From positions 104,189,739-104,253,738 of the forward strand of contig NC_134540.1 in assembly GCF_050624435.1 (NCBI RefSeq): 64,000 bases of DNA, in the 5' to 3' direction. This document shows positions 1 to 10,285 of the stretch, piece after piece. Under the pieces are notes generated by a model. The model worked only from the letters and a program-made list of their open reading frames with translations. It was not told where the DNA came from and made no database searches. Each line of letters starts with the position of its first letter. Position 1 is the first letter of the stretch. Position numbers and translations under genes: made by a program. The DNA comes from Tenrec ecaudatus (Eukaryota; Chordata; Mammalia; Afrosoricida; Tenrecidae).

Positions 1-206
1 GATGTCTTCCGAAGGGTGAAGCCAGAAACGCTGGATGGTCATGTTCTTTTATTGCATATAAATAATATTTATAGTGTCTATAAATAATACCTCAGGCAAA
101 TTTTATATTATAAACACTCGTGGAATTGAGTAGGTAAAGTGTGTAGAGGATGATCATCTTGGTCATTCTAAGAAAGAAATTTGACTTTTTATTGTCTGGT
201 TTTCTT
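1..206. other. AT-rich flank, nothing recognised
   Basis: No exon, RNA gene or repeat is recognised. It precedes an L1 tail and probably lies in an intron or upstream region of GGACT. Confidence 0.4.
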
Positions 207-410
207 TTTTTAATCATTTTATTGGGGGCTCTTATAGCTCTTATTACGATCTATACTTACATCCATTATGTCAAGCACTTTTGCACATATGTTGCCATCA
301 TCATTTTCCAAACATTTTCTTTCTACTTAAGCCCTTGGTATCAGCTCCTCACTTTTTCCCTCCTTCGTGAACCCTTGATAATTTATATTTATTTTCATGT
401 CTTCTCAACT
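207..410 (-). mobile_element. Truncated L1 3' end (tenrec-type L1)
   Basis: A T-rich run followed by 'aatcattttattgggggct' is the reverse complement of an L1 tail ending in 'cccccaataaaatgatt' plus A-run. It continues through the family's 3' UTR blocks (tcatcattttccaaacattttct, cccttggtatcagctcctca, cccttgataattta). The same tail follows an ORF2 C-terminus at 42820-43945, which identifies the family as L1. The copy is truncated at its 5' side near 410 and codes for nothing. Confidence 0.75.
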
Positions 411-1180
411 GTCTCCATCGCTAGAAAGCCTGACCCCAGGCTAGACCTTGTCGGGTCCCCTCCCTCACCCTCTCGGGGACCGTGTTGTGTCGCTCCTACT
501 TCTCCTCTGGGCTCGGCACTTCCATGCGGTGCCCACACAGACCCTGCTCTCGGTCGCGGAGCTCACTGGGGAAGCTAACAGAGTGCCGGTGGGAATGCTC
601 AGGATGCAGCTGTCCAGTCAGGACCTGGTCATTCTTTCAGGGCTGCTCATAAGCACGCAACGGGCATTCCACCTGCTGGAAGCCACACCTGAGGGCATTC
701 AGCTCAAGCTCCGTGAGTCAGTGAACCCAGCTCCCCCATTTAAGTACCCAGAGGCACCCGACTCCACCAATCAGCCTTCTGCCCCAAAGTACTCAGCTTT
801 ATCTGCTCCTAGGGTTGGCAAGTCCACCAAGCTGGCTCGTGCTCTAGCTTCTGGTTCTGCTGCTGCCTCTGATGTCACCCTGTTTCTCTGCAGCAAGGCC
901 TTCACAGGGATCTTGGGGTTCAGAGGATTTACTTGACTCCTGGCTCTTACAAGTACTGAATTTCCCCTTCTTCCTGCTTCTCAGAGAGCTCGTTTGATAC
1001 CCAGCATGATGTCCTCACAATCAGTTCCATTCACAAGTACACACAGGTGGATCCTATCAGTGTCTTCCCCCACCTTCTTCCCCGGCCCCATGCAGGAAAA
1101 CGTCATTTGGTGGGAGTCACAGAGACTTTGGTTAGGAGAGCCATGTTAAACAACTCACTGGCCCTGCACCATCAGAAAGA
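411..1180 (+). other. GC-rich block with a 162-aa open frame, identity unknown
   Basis: An open frame runs from 448 to 936 (starts MSGPLPHPLG, ends GFRGFT). It is proline-, serine- and alanine-rich with no domain, signal peptide or membrane segment that I recognise. It follows an L1 fragment directly and stops just before an AfroSINE. CCAAT-like (ccaatcag) and GC-rich motifs at 740-800 would fit an LTR or L1 5' UTR fragment as well as unique DNA. I do not call it a gene. Confidence 0.2.
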
Positions 1181-1355
1181 GGCCTGGCGGTGTGTGGTAA
1201 TGCAGTGCACTGCAATCCAAAAGGCTTGCAGTTCAAAACCACCAGCCGCCTCATAGGAGCATGACCCGGCTTTCTAATCCATAAGGAGTTCTACCCCGTC
1301 CTATAGGGTCACTACGAGTCGGCCTAGACGCTTTGGCCGTGAGTTGGGTTTGGTT
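1181..1355 (+). mobile_element. AfroSINE copy
   Basis: Diverged tRNA-derived SINE. The head, the 'ggcttgcagttcaaaaccac' B-box region, the body ('ggctttctaatccataa'), the 'cctatagggtcactacgagt' block and the 'ttggccgtgagttgg' tail occur in AfroSINE order. The middle has a deletion. Confidence 0.8.
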
Positions 1356-1789
1356 GACAGGGTCAGATGCGCTGAGTGGCAGGTTCAATTCCTGATGCTG
1401 CCCCTCTGTGCTCGGGCCCATTATCTAAGCTGCCTGTTAAGTGACGATAGACCGGTGACCTTGCAGAGTCGTGAAGGTCAAAGACAATGAGATTGAACAG
1501 AGAGCGCTTAGCTGTGGGCCCAGAACACACAGAGGTGCCCGGTGAAGGCTGTGTCCAAGGCCCGCTGCCACCCCAAAGCCACTTCAACATGGAGCCTCTT
1601 GAACCCCGCCGCCACCGGGAATACCTTTGGAAGGCTCTGACCACAAATTCTTGCCTTTTTAACCCTTGCTTGTCTCCAGCACGGCTGCTTGTCTACTCTG
1701 GGAGGAATGCTTGCTTTGCTTCCTCTCTGGTTGAATTCCTGTAACAACCACAATAATGACCATTATTTACTGAGTCCTAGCAGTATACA
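1356..1789. other. No recognised feature
   Basis: Between two AfroSINE copies. Two short overlapping open frames on opposite strands lie here, but neither has recognisable similarity or exon signals. Confidence 0.35.
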
Positions 1790-1955
1790 AAGGAGACCTG
1801 GTTACACATTGGAACTCCAAGGTCAGCAGGTCGAAAACACCAGCTGCTCCAAGGGAGAAAGATGAGGCTTTCTACTCCTGCAACAAGGTTCAGCTTTAGA
1901 AAAACCCAAAAGGAGTAGTTTTATGCTGTCGCTCCAGGGCAATGAATGAGAGCAG
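1790..1955 (+). mobile_element. AfroSINE copy
   Basis: Starts at 'aggagacctggttacac', followed by the anticodon/B-box part ('ccaaggtcagcaggtcgaaa'), 'gggagaaagatgaggctttc', and a degraded 3' part ending near 'gggcaatgaatgag'. It codes for nothing. Confidence 0.75.
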
Positions 1956-2273
1956 TTACTGCCTCGTCCAAAGTTCATGCTGCTTTCCAGCTGCTCCGGC
2001 CTCTGCGCCATTCTGCAGGTGCCTGGCCCGGAGGCTCACCTCCCTGTCTGTCTGAGGTCTGAGCAAAGGGCTTCCTCTCCAGCGGGAACACCTCCGACTG
2101 ACCACACACCTCCCGCACCCCAGCCTGGTTCTGCAGGGATTCACGCACCCTGTCCATGTGTCTGTCTCCGTCTGACCCTCGCCCCTCCGCATCCCCGAGG
2201 GAGAGTAGCCTTGGTCTTGGCTTCCCAGCACTGAGCTCAGGACAGCACACCCACCTTCAGACGGAATTCCCTG

Positions 2274-2410
2274 CTCCTGTGGTGGCACAGGCGGGGTCAA
2301 GTGCTTGGCTGCTAACTGCAAGGTCAGAGGTTTGAACCCATCAGCCACTCTGTGGGAGGAAGAAGAGGCCGTCTGCCCCCAGCTGGCACGACTCGACCGT
2401 GTCCTAGGGA
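2274..2410 (+). mobile_element. AfroSINE, 3'-truncated
   Basis: Head 'ctcctgtggtggcac', tRNA-like region ('ggctgctaactgcaaggtca', 'ggtttgaaccca') and part of the body are clear. The 'cctatagggtcgctatgagt' block is reduced to a trace. Confidence 0.7.
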
Positions 2411-2716
2411 CATGCTGCATGGGCAGCAGTGGGTGGGGTTGTGGCTTTCTGCTTTCTATCTAGTCTCTCCCTTCCCCTCACCTCTCAGCAGGAGACACCC
2501 TGCCACCCTCCCTCCCACCGCACTCCTCTCTCCCTGCCTCCACCCCCACCCACTGCCTGGTGCCCAGTCACTATTCGCCACCTTAGTGGGACAGCACGGT
2601 CAGGTCAACTAGACTTCCCATTACTCCCTTCCTGTTTCACAGCCAGCCTCGCCCACCCCCTGCGTCCTTCCTAGGGTCACTCAGCTGGCCCATCACAGTG
2701 GTAAGGGGCACTAGGT

Positions 2717-2900
2717 CAGTGGTTCTCAATAATGCCTAGACCCTTTCATACAGTTCCTCATGTTGTGGTGACCCCCCTCCCCAAACCATAAAATTATTTT
2801 CGTTGCTACTTCATTTTGCTACTGTTATGAATCGGGCGACTCCCATGGAAGGATTGTTTGACCCCCCAAAGGGGTCAAACCCACAGGTTGAGAACTGCTG
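2717..2900 (-). mobile_element. SPIN-type hAT non-autonomous element
   Basis: The left end 'cagtggttctcaa' and right end 'ttgagaactgctg' are the SPIN terminal inverted repeats. In between are the reversed SPIN landmarks 'ttcctcatgttgtggtgacc', 'accataaaattattttcgtt' and 'ggggtcaaacccacagg'. Flanks 'cactaggt' and 'acttaggt' look like a decayed 8-bp hAT target duplication. There is no transposase. Confidence 0.85.
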
Positions 2901-2908
2901 ACTTAGGT

Positions 2909-3429
2909 GACGAGGAGGGGAGTTAGAATTCTGGGGAAGGAAAGCAGGTATGAGCCGCATCCAAGTTAGCAACTTGGAGGAGCCAGAAAGCCCAGTTGCT
3001 ATGTGGGAAGAAGCCCTGCCGAAGCTCCCTGACTGTGCCCAGGCTAAGGACTGTGGGCAAAGGCCAGGGCAAGGCCAGCAGCAGAATGAAAGACTGAAAG
3101 GCTTGTAGAGGGCAGAGGGCCCGCCCTTAGCCCTGGCAGGAGATGGGTGGGCTACTTACTAGAAGCCTGGCAGGACACACTTACTCACTGGGACACTAGG
3201 CCCAGCTGAAGAAGTGGGAGTGGCATCCTGAGAAAGGGGAATGAGTGAGCGATTTTGTACCCCAAATTCTGTTGTTGTAGGGATCCCCTTGCCCTCTCCA
3301 TGAGGCTGCCAGCGGTGGGAAGCCCTCCTCCTCATGCAGAGCTTCAGCCCCCGTTTGACAGCGGGCCTCCTCCAGGCAGAGCCAAGGGCTGGAGGACTGA
3401 AGGCGCACGGAAGCAAATGCAGACAACCA
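2909..3429. other. No recognised feature
   Basis: GC-moderate sequence without a recognised repeat, exon or RNA gene. Confidence 0.35.
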
Positions 3430-3553
3430 AGTGGTGGCCTGTGGCGATCCCCAAGGCCAGTAGTTCCAAACACCGCAGCATCTCGGCAGGAGAAAGACGG
3501 GGCTTTCTGCGTCAGGAGACAGTTACCATCGGAGAAACTCCCAGGGGGCACCT
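3430..3553 (+). mobile_element. AfroSINE, truncated at an L1 junction
   Basis: Parts of the B-box ('aaggccagtagttccaaa') and body ('gagaaagacggggctttctg', 'cagttaccatcggagaaact') are present. The copy stops at 'ctaccct', where the sequence passes into an inverted L1 3' UTR lacking its A-tail. That looks like a deletion or recombination join. Confidence 0.6.
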
Positions 3554-3848
3554 CTACCCTCCTTCCCTGCTTCCTCTCCCTCATGAACCCTTGATAATTT
3601 ACTATTATTTTGTCATATCTTACACTGTCTGACGTCTCCCTTCACCCATTTTTCTGTTGTCTGTCCCCCAGGGAGAAGGTATATGTGGATCCTTGTAACC
3701 GGTTTCCCCTTTCCACTCTACCCTCCCTCCACTCTTCCAGTATCACCACTCACACCACTGGTCCTGAATTCCCTGTGTTTCCAGTTCCTATCTGTACCTG
3801 TGTACACCCTCTGGTCTAGCCAGATTTGTAAGATAGAATTGGGATCAT

Positions 3849-3894
<46 letters not shown>

Positions 3895-4790
3895 CGGGGA
3901 GGGGGGGTAGAGCATTTAGGAACTAGAAGAAAGTTGTATGTTTCATTGTTGTTACACTGCACCCTGACTGGCTTGTCTCCTACCCACAACCCTTCTGTAA
4001 GGGGATGTCCAGTTGCCTACAGATGGGTCTTGGTTCCCAATATTCACAATGATATGATTTTTCTGTTCTTTGATGATGCCTGATACCTGATTCCTTTGAC
4101 ACCTTGTGATCACACAAGCCGGTGTGCTTCTTCCATGTGGGCTTTATTGCTTCTGAGCTAGATTCCCACTTGTTTACCTTCAAGTCTTTATGACCCCAGA
4201 TACTATCTTTTGATAGCCGAGCACCATCATCTTTCTTTACCACATTTGCTTATGCACACATTTGTCTTCAGCAATTGTGTCGGGAAAGTGTGCATCCTGG
4301 AATGCCAATTTAATAGAACAACATGTTCTTGCATTGACTAAGTACTTGAGTAGAGGTCTAATGTCTGCTACCTTAATACGAAACCTATAAATATATGCAC
4401 ATATATGTATTTCCACATCCTCATATATAAATATATTTGCATATGTACATGCCTTTATTTGGACCTCCGTAAATGCCCTTTGCTCCTAGCTCTTTCCTCT
4501 ACTTCCTTTCACTTTCCTCTTGTCCCACTGTCATGCTCAGCGTTCATTTAGGTTTCAGTAATTCCTCTCGGTTACTTTACCCTTGATCAAGCCCTACCAG
4601 GCCTCCTACACCTTCCTCACCACCGATTTTGGATCACTTGTTGTTCCCTTGTCCCTGGGTTTGTTAACACCACTTCCTTTCCCTCACTTCCCCCTCTTCC
4701 ATAACATGTCCCCCTGGAACCGTCAGTCCTGTTGTTTTCTTCTCCACATTGTTCATCCAGCCTGTTTTATTTAGACAGACCTGCGAACTG
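3554..4790 (-). mobile_element. L1 3' UTR fragment (tenrec-type)
   Basis: Reverse complement of the long L1 3' UTR seen again at 7945-9380 and 61060-61815. Shared blocks include 'tcatgaacccttgataattt', 'tccttgtaaccggtttcccc', 'actggtcctgaattccctgt', 'ttgatagccgagcaccatca', 'ttgatcaagccctaccaggc' and 'acaacatgtt'. The A-tail is missing at the left end. It is interrupted by a TG microsatellite. Confidence 0.75.
3852..3893. repeat. (TG)21 microsatellite
   Basis: An uninterrupted TG run of about 42 bases inside the L1 3' UTR copy. It replaces a short 'gatagtggggg' stretch of the L1, so it grew within the element. Confidence 0.95.
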
Positions 4791-6477
4791 AGTATTTTAA
4801 CCAAGATTGCAATGTATGGATATTGGAAGGACGTGGGGCAGGGGGGAAGTATGTGTGTGTGTATTTGTGGGAAGGGGAGCCAAGTCTTTGTTTTCTGTGG
4901 GGGCCAGTGGTGGTTTGGTGGCAGAAGTCTCCTCTTTCCTGGTCAGTGCACACCCTACTCCCCCACCTCAACCCCAGTTGGCCAGTGGAGGCTCCCTTGA
5001 AGCTCTGATACCAAACAGCTTTCCTCGGAGTTTCCAGACTAACCCAGATGAGGTGATCTACTCCCCAAAATCTGCTGCTAAAGTTCTGACTTGCAACCAA
5101 TCGTGGGACGGCACAGGGTCAGAGGGCATTTCATGCCATTCCTGAAATGTGCAGCTGACAATAGCATTCAGTGAAGGCTTCCTAATACACGGCACTGTCC
5201 CCAGGCTTGGCAGTGCTCCGCGAGGGCATTACTTCATGATTCACATGGGGAAGCTTGCCCACCTCGGTTATGGAACTGGCTCACACCACATGGGCAGTAT
5301 ATGGTAAAGCCAGGGTCCACCCTGACCATCTGATTCGAAAGTCTGCAGGAAGTGGTCGGTGTGCTGGTGGCCTGCGGGGCACTGGGCAGACAGTCGTGGG
5401 GGTGTTCTGGGCAAACTCAGGGTGCTGCAGCTTCTGGGTTGGAACAGGCAGCCGGGGAACAAAGGGCCTGGTCAGAAATGGTGTGACCATCCTTGGAGGA
5501 GGGACGAGACGTGGTCAAGGCCAAGTGCCCACTGCAGGAGGAGCTGACAGGTCTTACTAGAGTCCCGAGTAACCCAAACCAAGTCCTTAGCTGCTCATCA
5601 AAGGCTGGAGCACAGAGTCTACCCAGGCCAGCAGCCCACTTCCAACCCAGCCATGGACAGGAAGCCCACATGGGCGGCTCCGCCCTGGCCCATGAGTCCG
5701 AATGAGCAACAGGTGACTGGCCCTAGAGGACTGCATGCAAGATGTGGAGAGAGAATCTGGGTGACTCGTTCCAAGTAGCTGGTCTCCAGGCTGCCACACG
5801 GCCAGACCAGAGCCACCATCGTCTTCCCAGCTGGGGACACTGTCTCCATAGCCCACCAGTCAGCTAGTCCTTCCTCAGCCCTGCTGCTCTGCAAACTCTC
5901 TCCAAGCCCCTCTTCAACCGCTTCCTGTCTGCCTAAGACACTGCCCACCCCTGCTGCTCACCCATCCATCTATGCGATCATTTTCACTACGCCTGCTGGC
6001 CCACGGTCCCCTCCCTGTGACAGACCGAACCAGCTCCCTCCTGCTTTACGCTCCCTAAGCCCCTGAGTCCTGTTAACTCCCAAGCAGGGGCTTCTTCCTC
6101 TAACCCCGGCACCCCCATATTCCAGGTTTTCCTCAATGTCCCAGGTGTTCTCCCCCCATCATCAAGCCCTGGCCCCTCTCCCCTGTCCTCCCCCACCGTG
6201 TCAGAGCCAGGCTGTTCACAGCAGCTCCCTTCTCTGCTCAAGGGGCCCAGTGTCTGCTAGCCTTGTGCCCAAGACTCATAGGGCCCTTGGAGGTCCCTGA
6301 AGGGGGAAACAAGCCAGGAACCCCCTTCACCTCCCCAGACCAGCCCTGATGGTGCTGAGAAGACAGAAGCCCTGTGAGTTAGGGGCGACTCTTCTACCGA
6401 GCACACAGCTCTCGGCACACGGGTGGGGGGGGGGTGTCTGTCCACAGCTGAGCTCGAGAAGCCTGCAGTGGGACTTT
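4791..6477. other. Region upstream of the GGACT coding exon, no recognised feature
   Basis: About 1.7 kb of GC-rich DNA. Several overlapping open frames occur on both strands, as expected from base composition, but none shows conserved motifs or paired splice signals. Non-coding GGACT 5' exons could lie here or elsewhere upstream and I cannot place them. Confidence 0.3.
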
Positions 6478-6656
6478 CCTCAAACCCCAGTGGAGTCCGA
6501 CTAACAGTGAACCAGTAACCCTATAGAGCTGAGCGCTCCCAGGGGGTTCCGAGACTATAAATCTTTACAGAAGCAGACTGCCACATCGGCTGGTGGATTT
6601 GAACCTCCAACCATGAGTTTAGCAGCCCAGGGCGTCACCAACGGCACCACCAGGAG
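6478..6656 (-). mobile_element. AfroSINE copy
   Basis: Reverse-strand landmarks run left to right: 'gagtccgactaacagtgaac', 'ccctatagagctgag', 'ttccgagactataaatcttt', 'ggctggtggatttgaacctc' and 'gcaccaccaggagt'. It is moderately diverged. Confidence 0.8.
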
Positions 6657-6944
6657 TGAGGCAAATAGGCTGTGAAATGCAGGGATCGGAAGAGTGGGTC
6701 CTGTACCCCCCGTGAAACGTGTTTCCAGTTAGGCTTGAGCCCCACGAAGGACCTGCATCACGGCTGTGGTGTATGCAATGGCCCGCCTGTGTGCACGCCG
6801 ACCTTCTGCTACAGCCAGCCTTGCAGCTGACTTGTCACTGCCCCGGGCCTTGGAGCCTGGCTGCCCTGCCCCACCAGGGTCAGAATGCAGTCTAGCACCG
6901 GTGGCCCCGGGGTCTTGGACTACCAGGTTCCTTTTAACCCCCTC

Positions 6945-7190
6945 AACTTTGTTGGGCAATTTCTTCTTTTTATTGTGGATTGGGTGAGAGTCGACAGAGC
7001 AAATCCGTTTTCCATGCAACAATCCGAATACACTGTGTGTGTTTCATTTCGCTGGTGGCCATGCCCACAGGGTAACACACCTACCCTGCCTCCGCCTGGT
7101 GTTTCCCGTGGCTATCCCGCCTCCTTTCCGAACCCTCCCAGCTGTGCCCTCTGGTTGCAGACGGTTGACCATTCCACGGTGCGCGGAGCT
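6945..7190 (-). mobile_element. Older afrotherian L1 3' end
   Basis: 'ttcttctttttattgtggat', 'gagagtcgacagagcaaatc' and 'ttccatgcaacaatccgaat' match, in reverse, the tail of a second L1 family (aaactaacttgctctgtaaa...acaataaaa) of which 23030-25345 and 37650-38250 are + strand copies. The family assignment is from memory of afrotherian L1 tails. Confidence 0.55.
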
Positions 7191-7940
7191 TCCCAGGCCC
7201 CCCCTGCCCTTGCCGACTTGTCTGGGAGGTCAGTCCAGACTGAGGGCTGACTCGGGGCAGCCGTCTCAGGGGTTAGTGCGAAAGTCCGTCTAGAACGGCG
7301 GAAACCGTCTGCTCCGGAAAGTGGCAGTTCCACAGGATTCGACCCTGGAAAGGGCGATGCCCATTCGACAAGTCACCTTGCTCTTCAATCCAACGTCCTT
7401 CCCCAAGAGAGGGTGCTGGCCTTTCCAGGCACCTCAGACCCGCCCACAGTAACCCAGAGGAGTGGATTGAGAGCTAGTTGAAGGTATGACGGGGCCAGGC
7501 AGCCGTCCGGTGGGGCTGCCCCCACGGGGTGGGGAGGGGTTGTGGAGGGAGGCCAGGTCTACGCTGAGCGGTGGCAGTTGTGTGACACACTGTGTTTTAA
7601 GCCAAGGAGTGCAGGCACTGACTGGGCCTAATTAAGGACACATTTTGCTCAGTGATCAGATCTGAGGATCCGCAAAGCCAGCGTGCTGTGGCTCCGATGC
7701 GGAGACTCCGAGGACTCGGGGTGTCTGTGAGAGGGTCCAGGGCCACTGTCTGACGTGACAGATCCTGCAGAAGAGCAGCAGCCACCCCACCCCCCTCTGT
7801 GGAGCAGGAGGGAGGAAGCCCAGCCGTCAGGCGTGCTGTGTGGAGCCTGTGCTTTCGGTACCCCAGCCGACACCTGGGGCCCCAAAGAGCCCAAACTGAA
7901 GAGCAGAGCCACCATCAAGGTCTCCTCCAGGGTGGAGAGT
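7191..7940. other. GC-rich sequence, no recognised feature
   Basis: CpG-containing DNA between two L1 fragments. It could carry a non-coding GGACT exon, but no conserved splice pair can be assigned by eye. Confidence 0.3.
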
Positions 7941-8137
7941 TCCTGGTGGTGGTTGATCAAGTGTAATGTAGCAGAGAGGAATGACTGAGAGGCAAATGGG
8001 GGTGAACATGATAGTGGGACAGGAAGAAAGTAAAAGGAAATAGAGGAAGGAACTAGGAAGTAAAAACTATATAAAGAGGTATAAATATAGACATATATAT
8101 GTAAATAGTTTAATATCTAAAGATAGGAGAGGTATTG

Positions 8138-8145
8138 GTCTATGT
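8138..8145. repeat. 8-bp target-site duplication (left) of SPIN
   Basis: 'gtctatgt' directly precedes the SPIN terminus and is repeated exactly at 8380-8387. Eight bases is the usual hAT duplication length. Confidence 0.95.
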
Positions 8146-8379
8146 CAGTGGTTCTCAACCTCTGGGTCGAGACCCCTTTGGGGGTCAAATGATCCTTTCA
8201 CAGGGGTCACCCAATTCAGCAGCAAAATTAGTTATGAAGTAGCAATGAGAATAATTTTGTTTGTATGAGCCCCCAATAAAATGATTTTTTTAAGAACATA
8301 ATTTTATGGTTGAGGGGGTCCCGACAACATGAGGAACTGTATTAAAGGGTCATGGCATTAGGAAGGTTGAGAACCACTA
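8146..8379 (+). mobile_element. SPIN-type hAT element nested in L1
   Basis: Ends are 'cagtggttctcaacct' and 'aggttgagaaccacta', the SPIN inverted repeats with one changed final base. Internal landmarks are 'gggtcgagacccctttgggg', 'cctttcacaggggtcaccca', 'gttatgaagtagcaatgaga' and 'aacatgaggaactgtattaa'. A perfect 8-bp duplication (gtctatgt) flanks it. It is non-autonomous. A further small L1 tail lies inside at 8259-8292. Confidence 0.95.
8259..8292 (+). mobile_element. Micro-insertion of an L1 3' tail inside SPIN
   Basis: 'tgtatgagcccccaataaaa' followed by a T-rich stretch is the extreme 3' end of the tenrec L1. It breaks SPIN's 'aataattttatggttg' segment, and 'ataatttt' is present on both sides (8251-8258 and 8298-8305), as a target duplication would give. 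It is either a very short 5'-truncated L1 insertion or a gene-conversion patch. Confidence 0.7.
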
Positions 8380-8387
8380 GTCTATGT
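8380..8387. repeat. 8-bp target-site duplication (right) of SPIN
   Basis: 'gtctatgt', identical to 8138-8145. L1 sequence continues after it ('acatatagctgca'). Confidence 0.95.
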
Positions 8388-9380
8388 ACATATAGCTGCA
8401 TGTTAATACATTAAGGTGGCAGACAGACTTTGAGTCCCTACTGGAGTCTTCCCTCAGCACAAGAACACTTTGTTCTAATAATGTGGCACACGGTGATACC
8501 TCCCCAACATGATTGCAGAAATGGATGCAGAAGCAAATGTGGTGAAGAAAATGGGTGGTGCCGGCTAATAAAAGATATAGCGTCTGGGGTGTTAAAGCTT
8601 GAAGTCAAACAAGCAGCCATCTTGCAGGGGCACAACTAAGCCCCTATGGAAGAAACACTCCAGCCTGTGCGATCACCAGGAATCGACAGGGACAGGTTAT
8701 CAGAAGTTCAAAAACAATCAATCATATCAATGTGAAGGAGAGGGGTCAGAATAGTTTATGCAAAGCGCATCTGTTGATAACTGGAAACTCCCTCACAGAA
8801 GGGTCACACGGAAGGGACGTTATAGCCAGGGGGCAAGACAGCACTGATGGAGCTCTGACATCACTCTACTTCCTTACTGCTTCCTGCCCCCGCCCCCACT
8901 ATCATGGCCCCAGTTCTGCAGCCTCACAAATCATGCTAGACTGGTGTAAGTACATTGGTACAGATAAGAGCTTTCAATACACAGAATCCAGGATAGATAA
9001 ACCCCTCCAGAAACAGTAATGGGAGCAATGATTCCATGAGGGTGTGGGAAGGGGACAAGGGGCAAAGGGGGAAGGGGGAACTCATAGTAATGACAGCTGT
9101 GTAGCGCCTCTTGTGGAGGACCAACAGAATTGCAGGTGAAGGAATATATCAGGCACTGTAAGATATAAAACATAATTATATATTAAAGGTGCATGAGGCT
9201 AGTAGGGTAGGGAGGGAGGGAATAAAGAGGAGCTAATATCAGAGGGCTCGAGAAGAAAGAAAATGTTTTGAAAATGATGATGGCAGCATCTGTACAAGTT
9301 CACTTGATATAATTGATTTTATGGATTGTTACAATATCTGTAAGCGCCCCCAATAAAATGATTAAAAGAAATAAAAAGGC

Positions 9381-10009
9381 AAACTCTCCTCAATTGTGGG
9401 AAAGGGTTTGACCTCATGAATGAACGCATGCTCCTTTGTGTAGAACGGCCTGAGGGGGCCCTGCAAACACTGAGCTGGCAAGCAAAGAATGGCACGTAGG
9501 TTTCTAAGTGGTTGGGGGTGAGCAACAACATAGACTATCTGGTGCCACGCAGCAGTGTTGGGAAATGTCACCTTCAGTGTCCACACAGTGTTTCGGTGGT
9601 GGTTTTACAATGAACTAGGTGGTGGTGGTGGTGGGTCAGTGACTGCAGTGCTCTGCCGATCTCAGACTATCTGACCATCTACTTGCAGGAAGAGGTACAG
9701 CCTTGGAAATCCTCCGGGGCCAGTCCTCCCCCACTGGGTTGCGTGGCAGTGGTGGTGGGTGGGATGGGGTTTTGTGGGAGGCACGGTGCCGTCCAGGTAT
9801 TTCCAATGCTCGGCAGCCCCAGCCCCCGTGTCTAAAAAGTGCCTCCTTTAGTCCTGCCTGCGGCAGCTCTGGGCAGAGCTGAGTGTCTGTGATGAACATC
9901 GCAGGGTGTGCAGAGCCCAATACGTCTCTTCACTGGTCACCGGTCTTTTACGGGAAAGACAAGGTTGGCCAACCCCATCTCCGGGCTTCTGCTCCTTCTG
10001 TGGTGTGGT
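9381..10009. other. No recognised feature
   Basis: Sequence between the L1 tail and the AfroSINE just upstream of GGACT. Short GGT repeats occur near 9620-9635; nothing else is recognised. Confidence 0.35.
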
Positions 10010-10205
10010 CAGGGCCCCTGGCAGCCCATTGGTCTGCACGTTGGGCAGCTAACTGCAAGATCAGCGGCTGGAAGCCACCTGGCCTCCTTGGGGAAAGACG
10101 GGTCTTTCTACTTCTATAAAGAGTTCCTCTCAGAAACTCACGGGCAGCTCTATGCTGGCCCACTGGCCCGCTATGAGTCAGCATCAGCTCCAGGGCAGTG
10201 TTTTG
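10010..10205 (+). mobile_element. AfroSINE copy close to the GGACT splice acceptor
   Basis: Shows the head ('gggcccctggcagcccattg'), 'gggcagctaactgcaagatc', 'gaaagacgggtctttctact', 'taaagagttcctctcagaaa', 'gctatgagtcagcatcagct' and a G/T-rich end. It ends roughly 75 bases before the GGACT acceptor, inside the preceding intron. Confidence 0.85.
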
Positions 10206-10260
10206 GGGGGACTTCTGGGGGGTAGGGGGTATGTGACACAGATAATGTGAACCTCTGTGT

Positions 10261-10280
10261 GTTTCCTCTCTCATCTGTAG
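10261..10280 (+). promoter_or_regulatory. GGACT: Splice acceptor of the GGACT coding exon
   Basis: A pyrimidine tract 'gtttcctctctcatctgtag' ends in the acceptor AG at 10279-10280, six bases before the first in-frame ATG. The coding exon is therefore preceded by at least one non-coding 5' exon, as in other mammals. Confidence 0.8.
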
Positions 10281-10285
10281 CTTCG

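Larger units (their letters stand above)
7945..9380 (+). mobile_element. L1 3' UTR copy, host of a nested SPIN
   Basis: Carries the family 3' UTR in order: 'ggttgatcaagtgtaatgta', 'aacatgatagtgggacagga', 'aagatatagcgtctggggtg', 'actatcatggccccagttct', 'cacagaatccaggatagata', 'gaaaatgttttgaaaatgat' and the tail 'gcgcccccaataaaatgatt' with a short A-rich end. No ORF2 remains (5'-truncated). A SPIN element interrupts it at 8146-8379, and L1 sequence resumes exactly on the other side. Confidence 0.85.

Noticed and set aside
3847-4083. Open frame with a long Cys-Val repeat
   Set aside because: Translation of the TG microsatellite within an L1 copy.
4990-5110. Possible inverted AfroSINE
   Set aside because: Only scattered similarity ('ggagtttccagact'); the tRNA-like part is not recognisable.
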